From the NCBI RefSeq assembly GCF_900103195.1, contig NZ_FMWU01000008.1:148955-212954 (forward strand): a stretch of 64,000 nucleotides of DNA. Direction: 5' to 3'. The notes under the pieces were generated by a model. That model worked only from the letters and a program-made list of their open reading frames with translations, was not told the origin of the DNA and did no database searches. Below are positions 55,946-64,000 of the stretch, piece after piece. Every line of letters begins with the position of its first letter. Positions within the stretch are counted from its first letter, which is position 1. This DNA comes from Methylobacterium sp. UNC378MF (GTDB lineage Bacteria > Pseudomonadota > Alphaproteobacteria > Rhizobiales > Beijerinckiaceae). The translations under genes and the position numbers were made by a program.

Positions 55946-57894
55946 GTGTGCGGGATATCCGGAACGGGACCCCCGCCCCCCTCCCCGACAGAGGCGAGCG
56001 CGACACCACCGTCTCCCGGCGCGCCCTTCTTGCCGGCCTCGGCGCCACCCTGACCTGGTCGCGCGCGCCGTCTCGGGCCTTCGCGGATACGCCGCCGGAC
56101 GCACCTGGTCCGCCCACCACCCCCTACCTCGCCGACCTCGCCGCCCACGGACGTCGTCTCGGGACAAGGGGCGGCACGATCCGGACCCTGATCGCGAAGG
56201 CCCGGGACGTCCGCTACCTGTCGGTTTACGGCTATAGCCGCCTCATCGGCTACGACGCCGACCTGAACCTGCGGCCCGACGTGCTGGAGCGGGTCGATGT
56301 CGAGGGCGGCCGTTTCACCTTCACCCTGCGTCAGGGACATCGCTGGTCGGACGGCCATCCGTTCACCACGGAGGATTTCCGCTACTACTGGGAGGATGTC
56401 GCCAACGAGAAGGCGCTGAACCCCGACGGCCCCCCGACCTTTTTCCGGGTCGACGGCAAGCTTCCCCAGGTCGAATTCCTCGACCCGGTCACCGTCCGCT
56501 ACAGCTGGGACCGTCCGAACCCGATGTTCCTGCCTGCTCTGGCGGCACCGCGGGATCCGCTGATCTACCGGCCGTCGCATTACCTAAAGCCATTTCACGC
56601 CCGCTACATCGGCAAGGACGCCGCCGACGCGAAGGCCAAGGCGCTCAAGCTTCGCGGCTGGGCAGCGCTGCACAATCGCCTCGACGACAATTACGAACTG
56701 AACAATCCGGATTGCCCCACCCTGCAGGGCTGGGTGCCGCGGACCCGCTCGCCGGCGACCCGGTTCCGGTTCGAGCGCAACCGCAGCTACCACCGGGTCG
56801 ACACGGCCGGCACGCAGCTGCCCTACGTCGACACCATCGTGATGGATGTGGCCTCCCAGGGCCTTCTGGTCGCCAAGACCAATGCCGGCGAGGCGGATCT
56901 GATGTTCCGCGGGCTGTCGATGCCCGACATTCCGAGCCTCAAGGAGGGCGAGGCTGCGCATCGCTACCGCACCAATCTGTGGCCCGTGGCCCGTGGTTCG
57001 GAGATCGCCCTCTATCCAAACCTTACCACGGCGGATCCGGCCTGGCGGCAGCTCAACCGTGATGTGCGCTATCGGCACGCCCTGTCGCTCGCCATCGATC
57101 GCCGGACGCTGAACAACACGCTGCTGTTCGGGCTCGGTACCGAAGGCAACGACACGATCGTGTCGGACAGCGCGCTCTTCGAGCCTGAGATGCGGACCCT
57201 CAATGCCGGTTACGATCCGGCTCAGGCCGCGAAGCTCTTGGACGCCGTGGGCCTGACCGGTCGCGACGGATCGGGCACGCGAATGCTGCCGGGGGGGCAG
57301 CCCCTGGAGATCGTGGTGGAGAGCGACGGCGAGGCCGAAATGGTGCTCGACGCGCTGCAACTCATCACCGAATTCTGGCGCGAGATCGGCATCCGCCTGA
57401 TCACCAAGCCGCAGGAGCGCACCAACCTGCACCGCCGCTCCATCGGCGGCCTGACCGTCATGGTCGCTGCCCAGGGGCTCGACCTCGCGGTCCCGACCGC
57501 GATCATGCCGCCGACGGAACTTAGTCCGGCTCAGCCGGAGCATTATTCCTGGCCGCTCTGGAGCATGAACGTCGAGAGCCGCGGCAAAAGTGGGGAGCCC
57601 TGCGACATCCCGGAGGTGCGGCGCCTGCTCGATCTCGATCGGCAGTGGCGCGACACCGACGATGCCGGCAAGCAGGCCGCGATCTGGCGCGAGATGCTGA
57701 TGAACCACGCGCACAACACCTGGGTGATCGGCACGGTGGCGGGGGCGCTCCAGCCCGTGGTCGGCGCGGAGCGCCTGATCAACCTGCCGAAGCGCGCGCT
57801 CTATTCGTGGGATCCGACGGCGATGATCGGCGTGCAGCGCCTCGACGAGCTGTTCTGGGACAGCGGCGCCGACAAGCGCGCGGAGGTCCGGTGA
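55942..57894 (+). CDS. Family-5 extracellular solute-binding protein
   Basis: A 650-residue SBP_bac_5 protein, larger than DppA (about 535), in the size class of YejA and of rhizobial alpha-galactoside-binding AgpA. The N-terminus has a twin-arginine-like signal (TVSRRALLAGLGATLTWSRA), suggesting Tat export. Core pieces include YSRLIGYDADLNLRPDVLER, FTFTLRQGHRWSDGHPFTTE, VRYRHALSLAIDRRTLNNTL and AAKLLDAVGLTGRDGSGTRM. It should deliver an oligopeptide, oligosaccharide or glycopeptide to the two permeases. It starts within the previous gene's end (ATGA). The ligand cannot be read from the sequence. Confidence 0.9.
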   Translation: MSVRDIRNGTPAPLPDRGERDTTVSRRALLAGLGATLTWSRAPSRAFADTPPDAPGPPTTPYLADLAAHGRRLGTRGGTIRTLIAKARDVRYLSVYGYSRLIGYDADLNLRPDVLERVDVEGGRFTFTLRQGHRWSDGHPFTTEDFRYYWEDVANEKALNPDGPPTFFRVDGKLPQVEFLDPVTVRYSWDRPNPMFLPALAAPRDPLIYRPSHYLKPFHARYIGKDAADAKAKALKLRGWAALHNRLDDNYELNNPDCPTLQGWVPRTRSPATRFRFERNRSYHRVDTAGTQLPYVDTIVMDVASQGLLVAKTNAGEADLMFRGLSMPDIPSLKEGEAAHRYRTNLWPVARGSEIALYPNLTTADPAWRQLNRDVRYRHALSLAIDRRTLNNTLLFGLGTEGNDTIVSDSALFEPEMRTLNAGYDPAQAAKLLDAVGLTGRDGSGTRMLPGGQPLEIVVESDGEAEMVLDALQLITEFWREIGIRLITKPQERTNLHRRSIGGLTVMVAAQGLDLAVPTAIMPPTELSPAQPEHYSWPLWSMNVESRGKSGEPCDIPEVRRLLDLDRQWRDTDDAGKQAAIWREMLMNHAHNTWVIGTVAGALQPVVGAERLINLPKRALYSWDPTAMIGVQRLDELFWDSGADKRAEVR

Positions 57895-58907
57895 TCACTC
57901 AGATCCTCCGCCGGATCGTCACCATGGCGATGACGCTGCTCGTCATCTCGGCGCTCGTCTTCATCATCATCAAGCTGCCCCCCGGCGACTACCTGACCAA
58001 CCGGATCATGGAGCTGCGCGCCACCGGCGACGCCAGCTCCGTGGCGAAGGCGGAGTTGCTGATCCAGCAATACGGGCTCGACCGCCCGGTCTGGCAGCAA
58101 TACCTGATGTGGATCGGAGTCATGCCCGGGTCGGTGGGCTTCTCCGGCCTGCTCCAGGGCGATTGGGGTTGGTCGTTCGAGTACGACAAGCCTGTGGCCG
58201 ACGTCGTGGGCGATGCCCTGTGGCTGACCCTGCTGATCAACCTGACGGCGGTGGTGTTCGTCCACCTCGTGGCGATCCCGGCGGCGATCTACTCGGCGAC
58301 GCACCGGAACACGGCCGGTGATGCCGTCGTGACCCTGCTGGGCTATGTCGGGCTCGCCGTGCCGGGTTTTCTGCTGGCGCTGATCCTGCTGTTCTATGCC
58401 AACCGTTGGTTCGGGCTGTCGATCGGCGGCCTCTACGATTCGGCGCTCACCAACCAGCCTTGGACCTGGGAGAAGATCCGCTCGCTCCTGGCGCACTTGA
58501 TCGTGCCGACCCTGGTAATCGGGCTCGGCGGCACGGCGGCCATGATCCGGCGGATGCGGGCCAACCTGCTCGACGAGCTGGCCAAGCCCTATACGGTCAC
58601 GGCTCGTGCCAAAGGCCTGCCGCCCCTGCAGGCCTTGCTGAAATACCCGTTCCGGATGTCGCTTAACCCGTTCGTGGCGGATATCGGCAACCTGTTGCCG
58701 CATCTCGTCTCGGGTTCGGTACTGGTCTCCCTGGTGCTCAGCCTGCCGACTGTCGGGCCGCTGCTCCTCGAAGCCTTGCGCAATCAGGACCAGTTCATGG
58801 CCGGGTTCATCCTGATGTTCGTCGCGGCGCTGACCCTCGTCGGCATGCTGATCTCGGACCTGATCCTGGTCTGGCTGGATCCGCGCATCCGCATGGGCCT
58901 GCGATGA
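57891..58907 (+). CDS. Oligopeptide-type ABC permease (DppB/YejB class)
   Basis: A 338-residue permease with about six membrane helices. It starts with GTG at 57891, overlapping the binding-protein stop. Features are the N-terminal helix (MTLLVISALVFIIIKLPPGD), a periplasmic loop with GLDRPVWQQYLMWIGVMPGS, and the coupling EAA loop containing KPYTVTARAKGLPPLQALLK. It is the first of two permeases. Confidence 0.92.
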   Translation: MITQILRRIVTMAMTLLVISALVFIIIKLPPGDYLTNRIMELRATGDASSVAKAELLIQQYGLDRPVWQQYLMWIGVMPGSVGFSGLLQGDWGWSFEYDKPVADVVGDALWLTLLINLTAVVFVHLVAIPAAIYSATHRNTAGDAVVTLLGYVGLAVPGFLLALILLFYANRWFGLSIGGLYDSALTNQPWTWEKIRSLLAHLIVPTLVIGLGGTAAMIRRMRANLLDELAKPYTVTARAKGLPPLQALLKYPFRMSLNPFVADIGNLLPHLVSGSVLVSLVLSLPTVGPLLLEALRNQDQFMAGFILMFVAALTLVGMLISDLILVWLDPRIRMGLR

Positions 58908-60067
58908 ACCGGCCCGCCATGAACGGTGTGCGACCCGCATCCGGACATTTCGTCGATCCGGCCCCGTTCGAACCGGAATCCCGGCCCGAGAGCCCGGTCG
59001 CCACGGCCTCCGCTTGGCGGCTGATCCTGCGCAAGTTCCTGCGGCACCGTCTGGCCGTGGCCTCGGCACTGATCTTGCTCGCACTCTACGCCACCGTGCC
59101 CTTCGTCGAGCAGCTGGCACCTTACGGGCAGGCCCGGCGCAACGGCGACTTCCTCTACGCGCCGCCTCAGGGCGTTCATCTGTTCCATGAGGGCCGGTTC
59201 GTCGGGCCCTTCGTCTATCCCTATCGCGCCCATCTCGATCTCGACACGTTCCGTCGCGACTACAAGGTGGATGCGTCCGCTCCGCAGCCGCTGCGGTTCC
59301 TCTGCCGGGGCGACGGCTACGACTGGCTCGGGCTCGTCCACGCCGACCTGCACTTCGTCTGCCCGCCGAAGAACGGCACGCTTTTCCTCCTCGGTACCGA
59401 CAAACTGGGGCGCGACCTGTTCTCCCGCATGATTTACGGGGCTCGGATCTCGCTCACCATCGGCCTCGTCGGCGTGGCGATCTCTTTCACACTCGGGCTC
59501 TTCTTCGGCGGCGTCGCGGGCTATTTCGGTGGTCTCGTCGACGCCGCCGTGCAGCGGCTCATCGAGGTGATCCGTTCCCTGCCCGAGCTTCCGCTCTGGC
59601 TCGCCCTGTCGGCGGCACTGCCGCCGAACTGGAGCCCGCTGCTGATCTTCTTCGGCATCACGGTGATCCTCGGCCTGCTCGACTGGCCCGGACTCGCCCG
59701 TGCGGTGCGCGGCAAGCTCCTGGCTTTGCGCGAGGAGGATTTCGTCCAGGCCGCCGAGCTGATGGGCGCCTCGCCCACCCGGGTGATCGGCCGTCACCTG
59801 ATCCCGAACTTCATGAGTCACCTGATCGCATCCGCGACCCTGTCGATCCCGACCATGATCCTCGGCGAGACGGCCCTCTCCTTCCTGGGGCTGGGCTTGA
59901 GGCCGCCGGTGACCAGCTGGGGCGTGCTGCTCAACGAGGCACAGAATCTCGCGGCGGTGCAGCTCTACCCATGGCTGCTTCTGCCGGTGCTTCCCGTGCT
60001 GGTGACGGTCCTGGCCTTCAATTTCATGGGTGATGGGCTGCGCGACGCGGCCGATCCGTATCACTGA
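58904..60067 (+). CDS. Oligopeptide-type ABC permease (DppC/YejE class)
   Basis: A 387-residue permease, second half of the membrane channel. After a first helix (RLAVASALILLALYATVPFV) comes a long periplasmic insertion (about residues 75-160, including APPQGVHLFHEGRFVGPFVY), as in YejE-type proteins. Then come FLLGTDKLGRDLFSRMIYGA, further helices and the EAA loop QAAELMGASPTRVIGRHLIP. It overlaps the other permease by ATGA and ends the operon. The ~118 bp after it holds no clear terminator. Confidence 0.92.
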   Translation: MNRPAMNGVRPASGHFVDPAPFEPESRPESPVATASAWRLILRKFLRHRLAVASALILLALYATVPFVEQLAPYGQARRNGDFLYAPPQGVHLFHEGRFVGPFVYPYRAHLDLDTFRRDYKVDASAPQPLRFLCRGDGYDWLGLVHADLHFVCPPKNGTLFLLGTDKLGRDLFSRMIYGARISLTIGLVGVAISFTLGLFFGGVAGYFGGLVDAAVQRLIEVIRSLPELPLWLALSAALPPNWSPLLIFFGITVILGLLDWPGLARAVRGKLLALREEDFVQAAELMGASPTRVIGRHLIPNFMSHLIASATLSIPTMILGETALSFLGLGLRPPVTSWGVLLNEAQNLAAVQLYPWLLLPVLPVLVTVLAFNFMGDGLRDAADPYH

Positions 60068-60185
60068 TCGAGGCTGCATCGGCCTGCTTCGTAAGGGCGG
60101 CGAGGCGACCCCGGAGCGCGGCGCTGGACGCCGTCGCGTCGGGCGCGTGCCGCACGGCGCCGACGCGAGGGCGAGATGCGTCTGC

Positions 60186-62402
60186 CTATCCCGCGAGCGG
60201 GAGCGGTGCGATCCGCGTCGGCGCGGCCGCGCTCTTGCGCTCCAGCAGACCCGGGGGCGGGACCGGCGCATCGATGGTGCAGACGACGCCGGTCGGTTCG
60301 TAGCTGAGGACAACCTCACCGGCGAGTTCCCGGGCGAGGCTGCGCTCGATGAGGCGCGAGCCGAATCCGGTCCGGGTCGGCTTCTTCACCGGCGGTCCAC
60401 CGCGTTCGGACCAGCGGAGGGAGAGCTGCATCTCCTCCGCACGTCGTACGGTCCAGGAGATCTCGACCGTGCCGCCCTCGGCCGAGAGCGCGCCATACTT
60501 CACGGCATTCGTGCCGAGTTCGTGCAGCGCCATGGCGATCGAGAGGGCGAGCCGTGGCGGCAGCCGCAGGGCCGGACCCACGACCTTGAACCGCGAGGCC
60601 CGGCCGTCGCCGGCTTCCAGGGGCCGGATCGCGTCCGCCACGACGGCGGAGAGTTCCGCGCCCTCCCAGCTTTCCCGGGTGAGCACGTCGTGCACCCGCG
60701 CCAAAGCCAGGAGGCGCGCCTCGAACGCCGCGCGCGCCGCGTCGGCCTCCGCGCCCTCCAGCCCGCGCAGCGACTGCGCGGCGATCGACTGCACCGTGGC
60801 CAGGGTGTTCTTCACCCGATGGTTCAGTTCGTGGATCAGGAGCAGCAGATGCTCCTCGGCATTCTTCGTGTCGGTGATGTCGATGTTGCAGCCGGTATAG
60901 CCCAGGAAGTTCTGGTCGTCGTCGAGCCGCGGAACGCCTTCGCACTGGAGCCACCGCACGGCCCCCGTCTGGTCGATCACCCGCGCCTCCGTGCGGAACG
61001 GGATGCGGGCCTCGAACGCCTTCGTGAAGGCGCTGCGGAAGCCCTCCAGATCATCGGGATGGACGATCTGGTGCCAGCCGTCGTCGTTGAATCGCGCGGC
61101 GGGCAACCCGAACAGGTGCTCGAAATGAAGATTGGCGAAGCTGACTGCCCCGGTCTCGTCGGTCATCCAGATCAGGGCGGGCGCCGAATCGGCCATATGC
61201 CGGAAGCGCGCCTCGCTCTCGCTCAAGGCACTCAAGCCGCGCTTGGTCTCGGCGAGGGCCCGGTCGCGTTCCTCCTCGCGGGTCCGCAGCCGGAGGGACG
61301 CCTCCGACAGCACGGCGCCGAGCCGCTGGATCTCATGCACCGGAGACGACACGCGCGGGATCGCCTCGCCCCGGGCCAGCGCGGGTCCGGAGGCGGCCAG
61401 CAGGCGCAGGGGACGCGAGACACGTGACCAGAGATTCACCGCCAGAAGCGACGAGGTGGCGAGCACTAAGAGACCGAACCCGGCGAAGGCCCAGATCCAG
61501 CGCCGCACCCGCGCATCGACGAGAGCCTGAGGGATGCTCGTGGCGACCATCCAGCCCGTCAGCCGCGAGCGCGCCTCGATCACCACCACCGGCTTGTGCT
61601 GGCGGTCCTGGCCTTCCCAGACGCCTGTGGTCGCCGACTGCACTTGGCGAAGGCTGGCGAGGCGCGGCTTGCCGACCACGGCCTCGGGATCGGGCAGCCG
61701 GGCCAGGACGATGCCGGACCGGTCGCTGATCCCCGTCGTCCAACCCGGAACGACCTCGCGGGACAGGATGCCTTGAAGGCGGGAGAGGGGGACGGTGAAG
61801 CTCAGGATGTAGCCGACTTCGCCGTCGATCATCACCGGCACGCCGACCGCGTAGGTTGCCTCGCTCGGCGTCGGTCCCGGCACGTAGCCGCTGACCATCG
61901 CGCGCTGCGTGCCCCGGGCCAGGTCCTGGTCGAAGGGCAGCGCGACCATCGGCATCGGCGCACCGCGCGGGACGCCGGTATTCACCACTTCCTGACCGTT
62001 GGGCCGGCGCAGGAGCACATCCAGGTCGATCGACTCGCGGACGAGGCGCGCCTGGGCGTCGAACGCCTCGAATTCGCCCAGCCGGATCCGCGGTGATGTC
62101 GCCAGGGTCTGCAGCACCGAGACCAGGCCGGCAGTGTCGCGGTCCAGGGAGAGGCCGATGCCGCGGACGTTCTCGCGGGCATCCTGCTCGAACCGCGCCC
62201 GCTCGGCGGACGCATAGCGCATCAGCAGAATGCTGGTGAACAGCAGACCCGGGCCGATCAGCGCGATCACCAGCGCGATCAGATAGACCTGCGTCGAGAA
62301 CCCGCTGCGCCCGAAGCGGTGCAGCCGCCGCGACAGCCACGAGCGGCGCGCGGGGATCACCGCCGGGACGCCTGCGCCCTCGGCCTGATGGTCCGGACTC
62401 AA
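60186..62402 (-). CDS. Cache-PAS-HWE/HisKA_2 sensor histidine kinase
   Basis: A 738-residue membrane kinase. A first helix (YLIALVIALIGPGLLFTSIL, about 40-60) and a second (WAFAGFGLLVLATSSLLAVN, about 300) enclose a periplasmic Cache-like sensor (VDLDVLLRRPNG-region; YAVGVPVMIDGEVGYILSFT). Then come a HAMP-like linker, a PAS domain (PALIWMTDETGAVSFANLHF), HisKA_2 with phospho-His in ELNHRVKNTLATVQSIAAQS near 524, and an HATPase (LHELGTNAVKYGALS; GFGSRLIERSLARELAG). Such HWE kinases often act in the alphaproteobacterial general stress response; here that is inference. It is a lone gene convergent with the ABC operon. Confidence 0.9.
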   Translation of the reverse strand: MSPDHQAEGAGVPAVIPARRSWLSRRLHRFGRSGFSTQVYLIALVIALIGPGLLFTSILLMRYASAERARFEQDARENVRGIGLSLDRDTAGLVSVLQTLATSPRIRLGEFEAFDAQARLVRESIDLDVLLRRPNGQEVVNTGVPRGAPMPMVALPFDQDLARGTQRAMVSGYVPGPTPSEATYAVGVPVMIDGEVGYILSFTVPLSRLQGILSREVVPGWTTGISDRSGIVLARLPDPEAVVGKPRLASLRQVQSATTGVWEGQDRQHKPVVVIEARSRLTGWMVATSIPQALVDARVRRWIWAFAGFGLLVLATSSLLAVNLWSRVSRPLRLLAASGPALARGEAIPRVSSPVHEIQRLGAVLSEASLRLRTREEERDRALAETKRGLSALSESEARFRHMADSAPALIWMTDETGAVSFANLHFEHLFGLPAARFNDDGWHQIVHPDDLEGFRSAFTKAFEARIPFRTEARVIDQTGAVRWLQCEGVPRLDDDQNFLGYTGCNIDITDTKNAEEHLLLLIHELNHRVKNTLATVQSIAAQSLRGLEGAEADAARAAFEARLLALARVHDVLTRESWEGAELSAVVADAIRPLEAGDGRASRFKVVGPALRLPPRLALSIAMALHELGTNAVKYGALSAEGGTVEISWTVRRAEEMQLSLRWSERGGPPVKKPTRTGFGSRLIERSLARELAGEVVLSYEPTGVVCTIDAPVPPPGLLERKSAAAPTRIAPLPLAG

Positions 62403-62457
62403 GCGGGGTCCGTCCCCGGCCTGCGGCGCCCCGCAGGCTCGTCGCCGTTCCCTCGCC

Positions 62458-62799
62458 TCATGACCGGTCGATATGACCGAGATCGCGCGCCGGGTCGAGG
62501 TAGTCGCGTACGCGCTGCTTCAGCGCCTTCACATCCGGGAAGCCGCCATCGCGCACCCGTTCCCACAGGAGCACCTCGCCCAGTTCGATGCGGAAGGTGC
62601 CCCCGGAGGCCGGGATGAGGGCGACTTCGCCGAGGTCGTCACGAAAGGTCGAGAGCAGCTCCTGCGCCATCCAGGCCGCGCGCAGAAGCCAGTTGCACTG
62701 CGTGCAGTAAGTGATCGCGACGCGCGGTCGCTTCTGCGTCGCCGCGCCCTCCGCCGTCACGTCGCTGCCGGGTTTTGTGCCCGCTGGCCCATCGTGCAT
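62458..62799 (-). CDS. Rdx/SelW-SelT-SelH-like thioredoxin-fold protein
   Basis: A roughly 113-residue protein with the Rdx family core: VAITYCTQCNWLLRAAWMAQ carries a CxxC (CTQC) redox pair. Then come LIPASGGTFRIELGEVLLWE and GGFPDVKALKQRVRDYLDP. The Sec position is a plain Cys, so it is not a selenoprotein. Bacterial members are small cytosolic redox proteins without a settled role. The ATG at 62799 adds a ~25-residue unstructured tail; a GTG at 62760 is an alternative. Neither has a good Shine-Dalgarno. Confidence 0.78.
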   Translation of the reverse strand: MHDGPAGTKPGSDVTAEGAATQKRPRVAITYCTQCNWLLRAAWMAQELLSTFRDDLGEVALIPASGGTFRIELGEVLLWERVRDGGFPDVKALKQRVRDYLDPARDLGHIDRS

Positions 62800-63059
62800 G
62801 CTCGCACAGCGCACCGGGGCGCCGGCCTTGTCAACCTCGCATGCGTACAGGACGGCGAGCTTGCCAACAGGGACGATCGCGCTTGATCTCGGCGGCCCTG
62901 GTTTCGGAGCCGTTTCCGGATGATTGTCCGGCTGTTTCCGAACATCATCTGCCGCGCTTGACGTGCCGGCCTGCCGCGCTCTAGAAGGCCCGCCACCGGG
63001 TCGGAACGCCCCAGAGGGCGAGCGGCAGATTTGCGTGCGCTCAGGCTGCACGCCGGTAC

Positions 63060-63134
63060 GGACGGTTAGCACAGCGGTAGTGCGTTCCCTTCACACGGGA
63101 AAGGTCGCAGGTTCGATCCCTGCACCGTCCACCA
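63060..63134 (+). tRNA. tRNA-Val (anticodon CAC)
   Basis: A 75-base tRNA including an encoded CCA. The acceptor stem GGACGGT pairs with ACCGTCC. The anticodon stem TTCCC/GGGAA encloses loop TTCACAC with anticodon CAC, reading GUG. The T-arm GCAGG-TTCGATC-CCTGC is standard. It lies between the Rdx gene and pccB. Confidence 0.97.
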
Positions 63135-63293
63135 TTATACCCTCCCTCCCCCGAAGGTCTGATCAGGTCGGCTGCCGCGTCGGTTTGCCACCCGAAATGC
63201 GCGTGCTAAGGGCGCTCGATCGGTGAACGCATAAGCTTGGACCCGGCCCGATCCGGGTCGCAGGTCACGGGCACGGGAAGGGCGGGAACAGCC

Positions 63294-64000
63294 ATGAAGG
63301 ATATCCTCGACAAGCTCGACCAGCGTCGGGCGCAGGCCCGCCTCGGAGGCGGCGAGAAGCGCGTCGAGGCGCAACACAAGCGCGGCAAGCTCACGGCGCG
63401 CGAGCGGATCGAACTCCTCCTCGACCACGGGTCGTTCGAGGAATTCGACATGTTCGTGCAGCACCGCTCCACCGATTTCGGCATGGAGAAGCAGAAGATC
63501 CCCGGCGACGGCGTCGTCACCGGCTGGGGCACCATCAACGGCCGCACCGTCTTCCTGTTCTCCAAGGACTTCACCGTGTTCGGCGGCTCCCTGTCGGAGG
63601 CGCATGCCCAGAAGATCGTGAAGGTCCAGGACATGGCGCTCAAGATGCGCGCCCCGATCATCGGCATCTTCGATGCCGGCGGCGCCCGCATCCAGGAGGG
63701 CGTCGCCGCGCTCGGCGGCTACGGCGAGGTCTTCCGCCGCAACGTCATGGCCTCCGGCGTCATCCCGCAGATCTCGGTGATCATGGGACCGTGCGCGGGC
63801 GGCGACGTCTACTCGCCGGCCATGACCGACTTCATCTTCATGGTCCGCGACACGAGCTACATGTTCGTGACCGGCCCCGACGTGGTGAAGACCGTCACCA
63901 ACGAGGTCGTGACCGCCGAGGAACTCGGCGGCGCCAAGGTCCACACGACAAAGTCGTCGATCGCCGACGGCTCCTTCGAGAACGACGTCGAGGCGATCCT
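63294..64000 (+). CDS. pccB: Propionyl-CoA carboxylase beta subunit (cut by window edge)
   Basis: The first 235 residues of an acyl-CoA carboxyltransferase beta subunit. It begins [20 protein letters not shown] and includes [100 protein letters not shown] and [20 protein letters not shown], all typical of PccB. It carboxylates propionyl-CoA to methylmalonyl-CoA, a step of the ethylmalonyl-CoA pathway used by Methylobacterium for C1 and C2 growth. The frame is open at the right edge. Confidence 0.95.
   Translation, partial: MKDILDKLDQRRAQARLGGGEKRVEAQHKRGKLTARERIELLLDHGSFEEFDMFVQHRSTDFGMEKQKIPGDGVVTGWGTINGRTVFLFSKDFTVFGGSLSEAHAQKIVKVQDMALKMRAPIIGIFDAGGARIQEGVAALGGYGEVFRRNVMASGVIPQISVIMGPCAGGDVYSPAMTDFIFMVRDTSYMFVTGPDVVKTVTNEVVTAEELGGAKVHTTKSSIADGSFENDVEAI

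Noticed and set aside
58784..60319. 511-codon minus-strand frame opposite the second permease
   Set aside because: Arg/Glu/Gln-rich antisense of a membrane protein; no start or domain.
62458..62799. Selenocysteine in the Rdx-like protein
   Set aside because: The redox motif reads CTQC with no in-frame TGA at the Sec position.
63060..63134. tRNA-Val as an integration site of a mobile element
   Set aside because: No integrase, direct repeat of the tRNA 3' end or foreign-looking genes lie nearby; pccB follows directly.

Overview
The window is high-GC DNA with dense, often overlapping genes on both strands. It most likely comes from an aerobic anoxygenic phototrophic alphaproteobacterium of the Methylobacterium type. 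The grounds are a complete crtEF-bchCXYZ-pufQBALMC superoperon with divergent crtDC, an oxalate/formate gene set (formyl-CoA transferase, OxlT-type antiporter), pyruvate phosphate dikinase, a split proton-translocating transhydrogenase with an aa3 oxidase subunit IV, propionyl-CoA carboxylase beta, and several HWE/HisKA_2 sensor kinases. The genus is inferred; no marker gene fixes it.

Layout. 1-2.2 kb: two RND-efflux adaptor proteins (one cut by the window edge) divergent from a TetR repressor, with a palindromic operator between them. 2.2-5.6 kb: a three-gene signalling operon (MHYT-PAS kinase, single-domain response regulator, receiver-HWE kinase). 6-7 kb: two unrecognised genes. 7.3-13.2 kb: an oxalate/formyl island with frc, a standalone formyl-THF hydrolase-like protein, a class II aldolase, an oxalate/formate antiporter and a GntR regulator; TGGYATRCCA-like motifs recur around it. 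13.6-30.6 kb: housekeeping and cell-envelope genes (HD-GYP protein, CAP lipoprotein, recJ, pntAA-pntAB-pntB, cox subunit IV, ABC1 kinase, pepF, an NtrC-type regulator, an L,D-transpeptidase and a DUF882 protein). 30.7-33.8 kb: ppdK and a 47-residue DUF3096 protein.

33.8-47.3 kb is the photosynthesis cluster. On the minus strand crtE, crtF, bchC, bchX, bchY, bchZ, pufQ, pufB, pufA, pufL, pufM and pufC run in one direction. On the plus strand crtD and crtC diverge from crtE. Perfect TGT-N12-ACA palindromes (PpsR/CrtJ boxes) lie in front of bchC and between crtE and crtD, so carotenoid, bacteriochlorophyll and reaction-centre genes probably share redox/light repression. A strong hairpin sits between pufA and pufL, as in purple bacteria where it sets the antenna to reaction-centre ratio.

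47.3-60.1 kb holds the least familiar part. After a GT87-like membrane glycosyltransferase on the minus strand come eight plus-strand genes, each overlapping the next: a GT28-like glycosyltransferase, a GT4 glycosyltransferase, a GT28-like/polysaccharide-deacetylase fusion, a double ABC ATPase, an unrecognised protein with a methyltransferase-like motif, a family-5 solute-binding protein and two permeases. This ties glycan assembly or modification to an oligopeptide/oligosaccharide-type ABC importer, and I cannot match it to a named system. 60.2-64 kb: a Cache-PAS-HWE kinase, an Rdx/SelW-like protein, tRNA-Val(CAC) and the start of pccB. I saw no insertion sequence, prophage, CRISPR array or rRNA.
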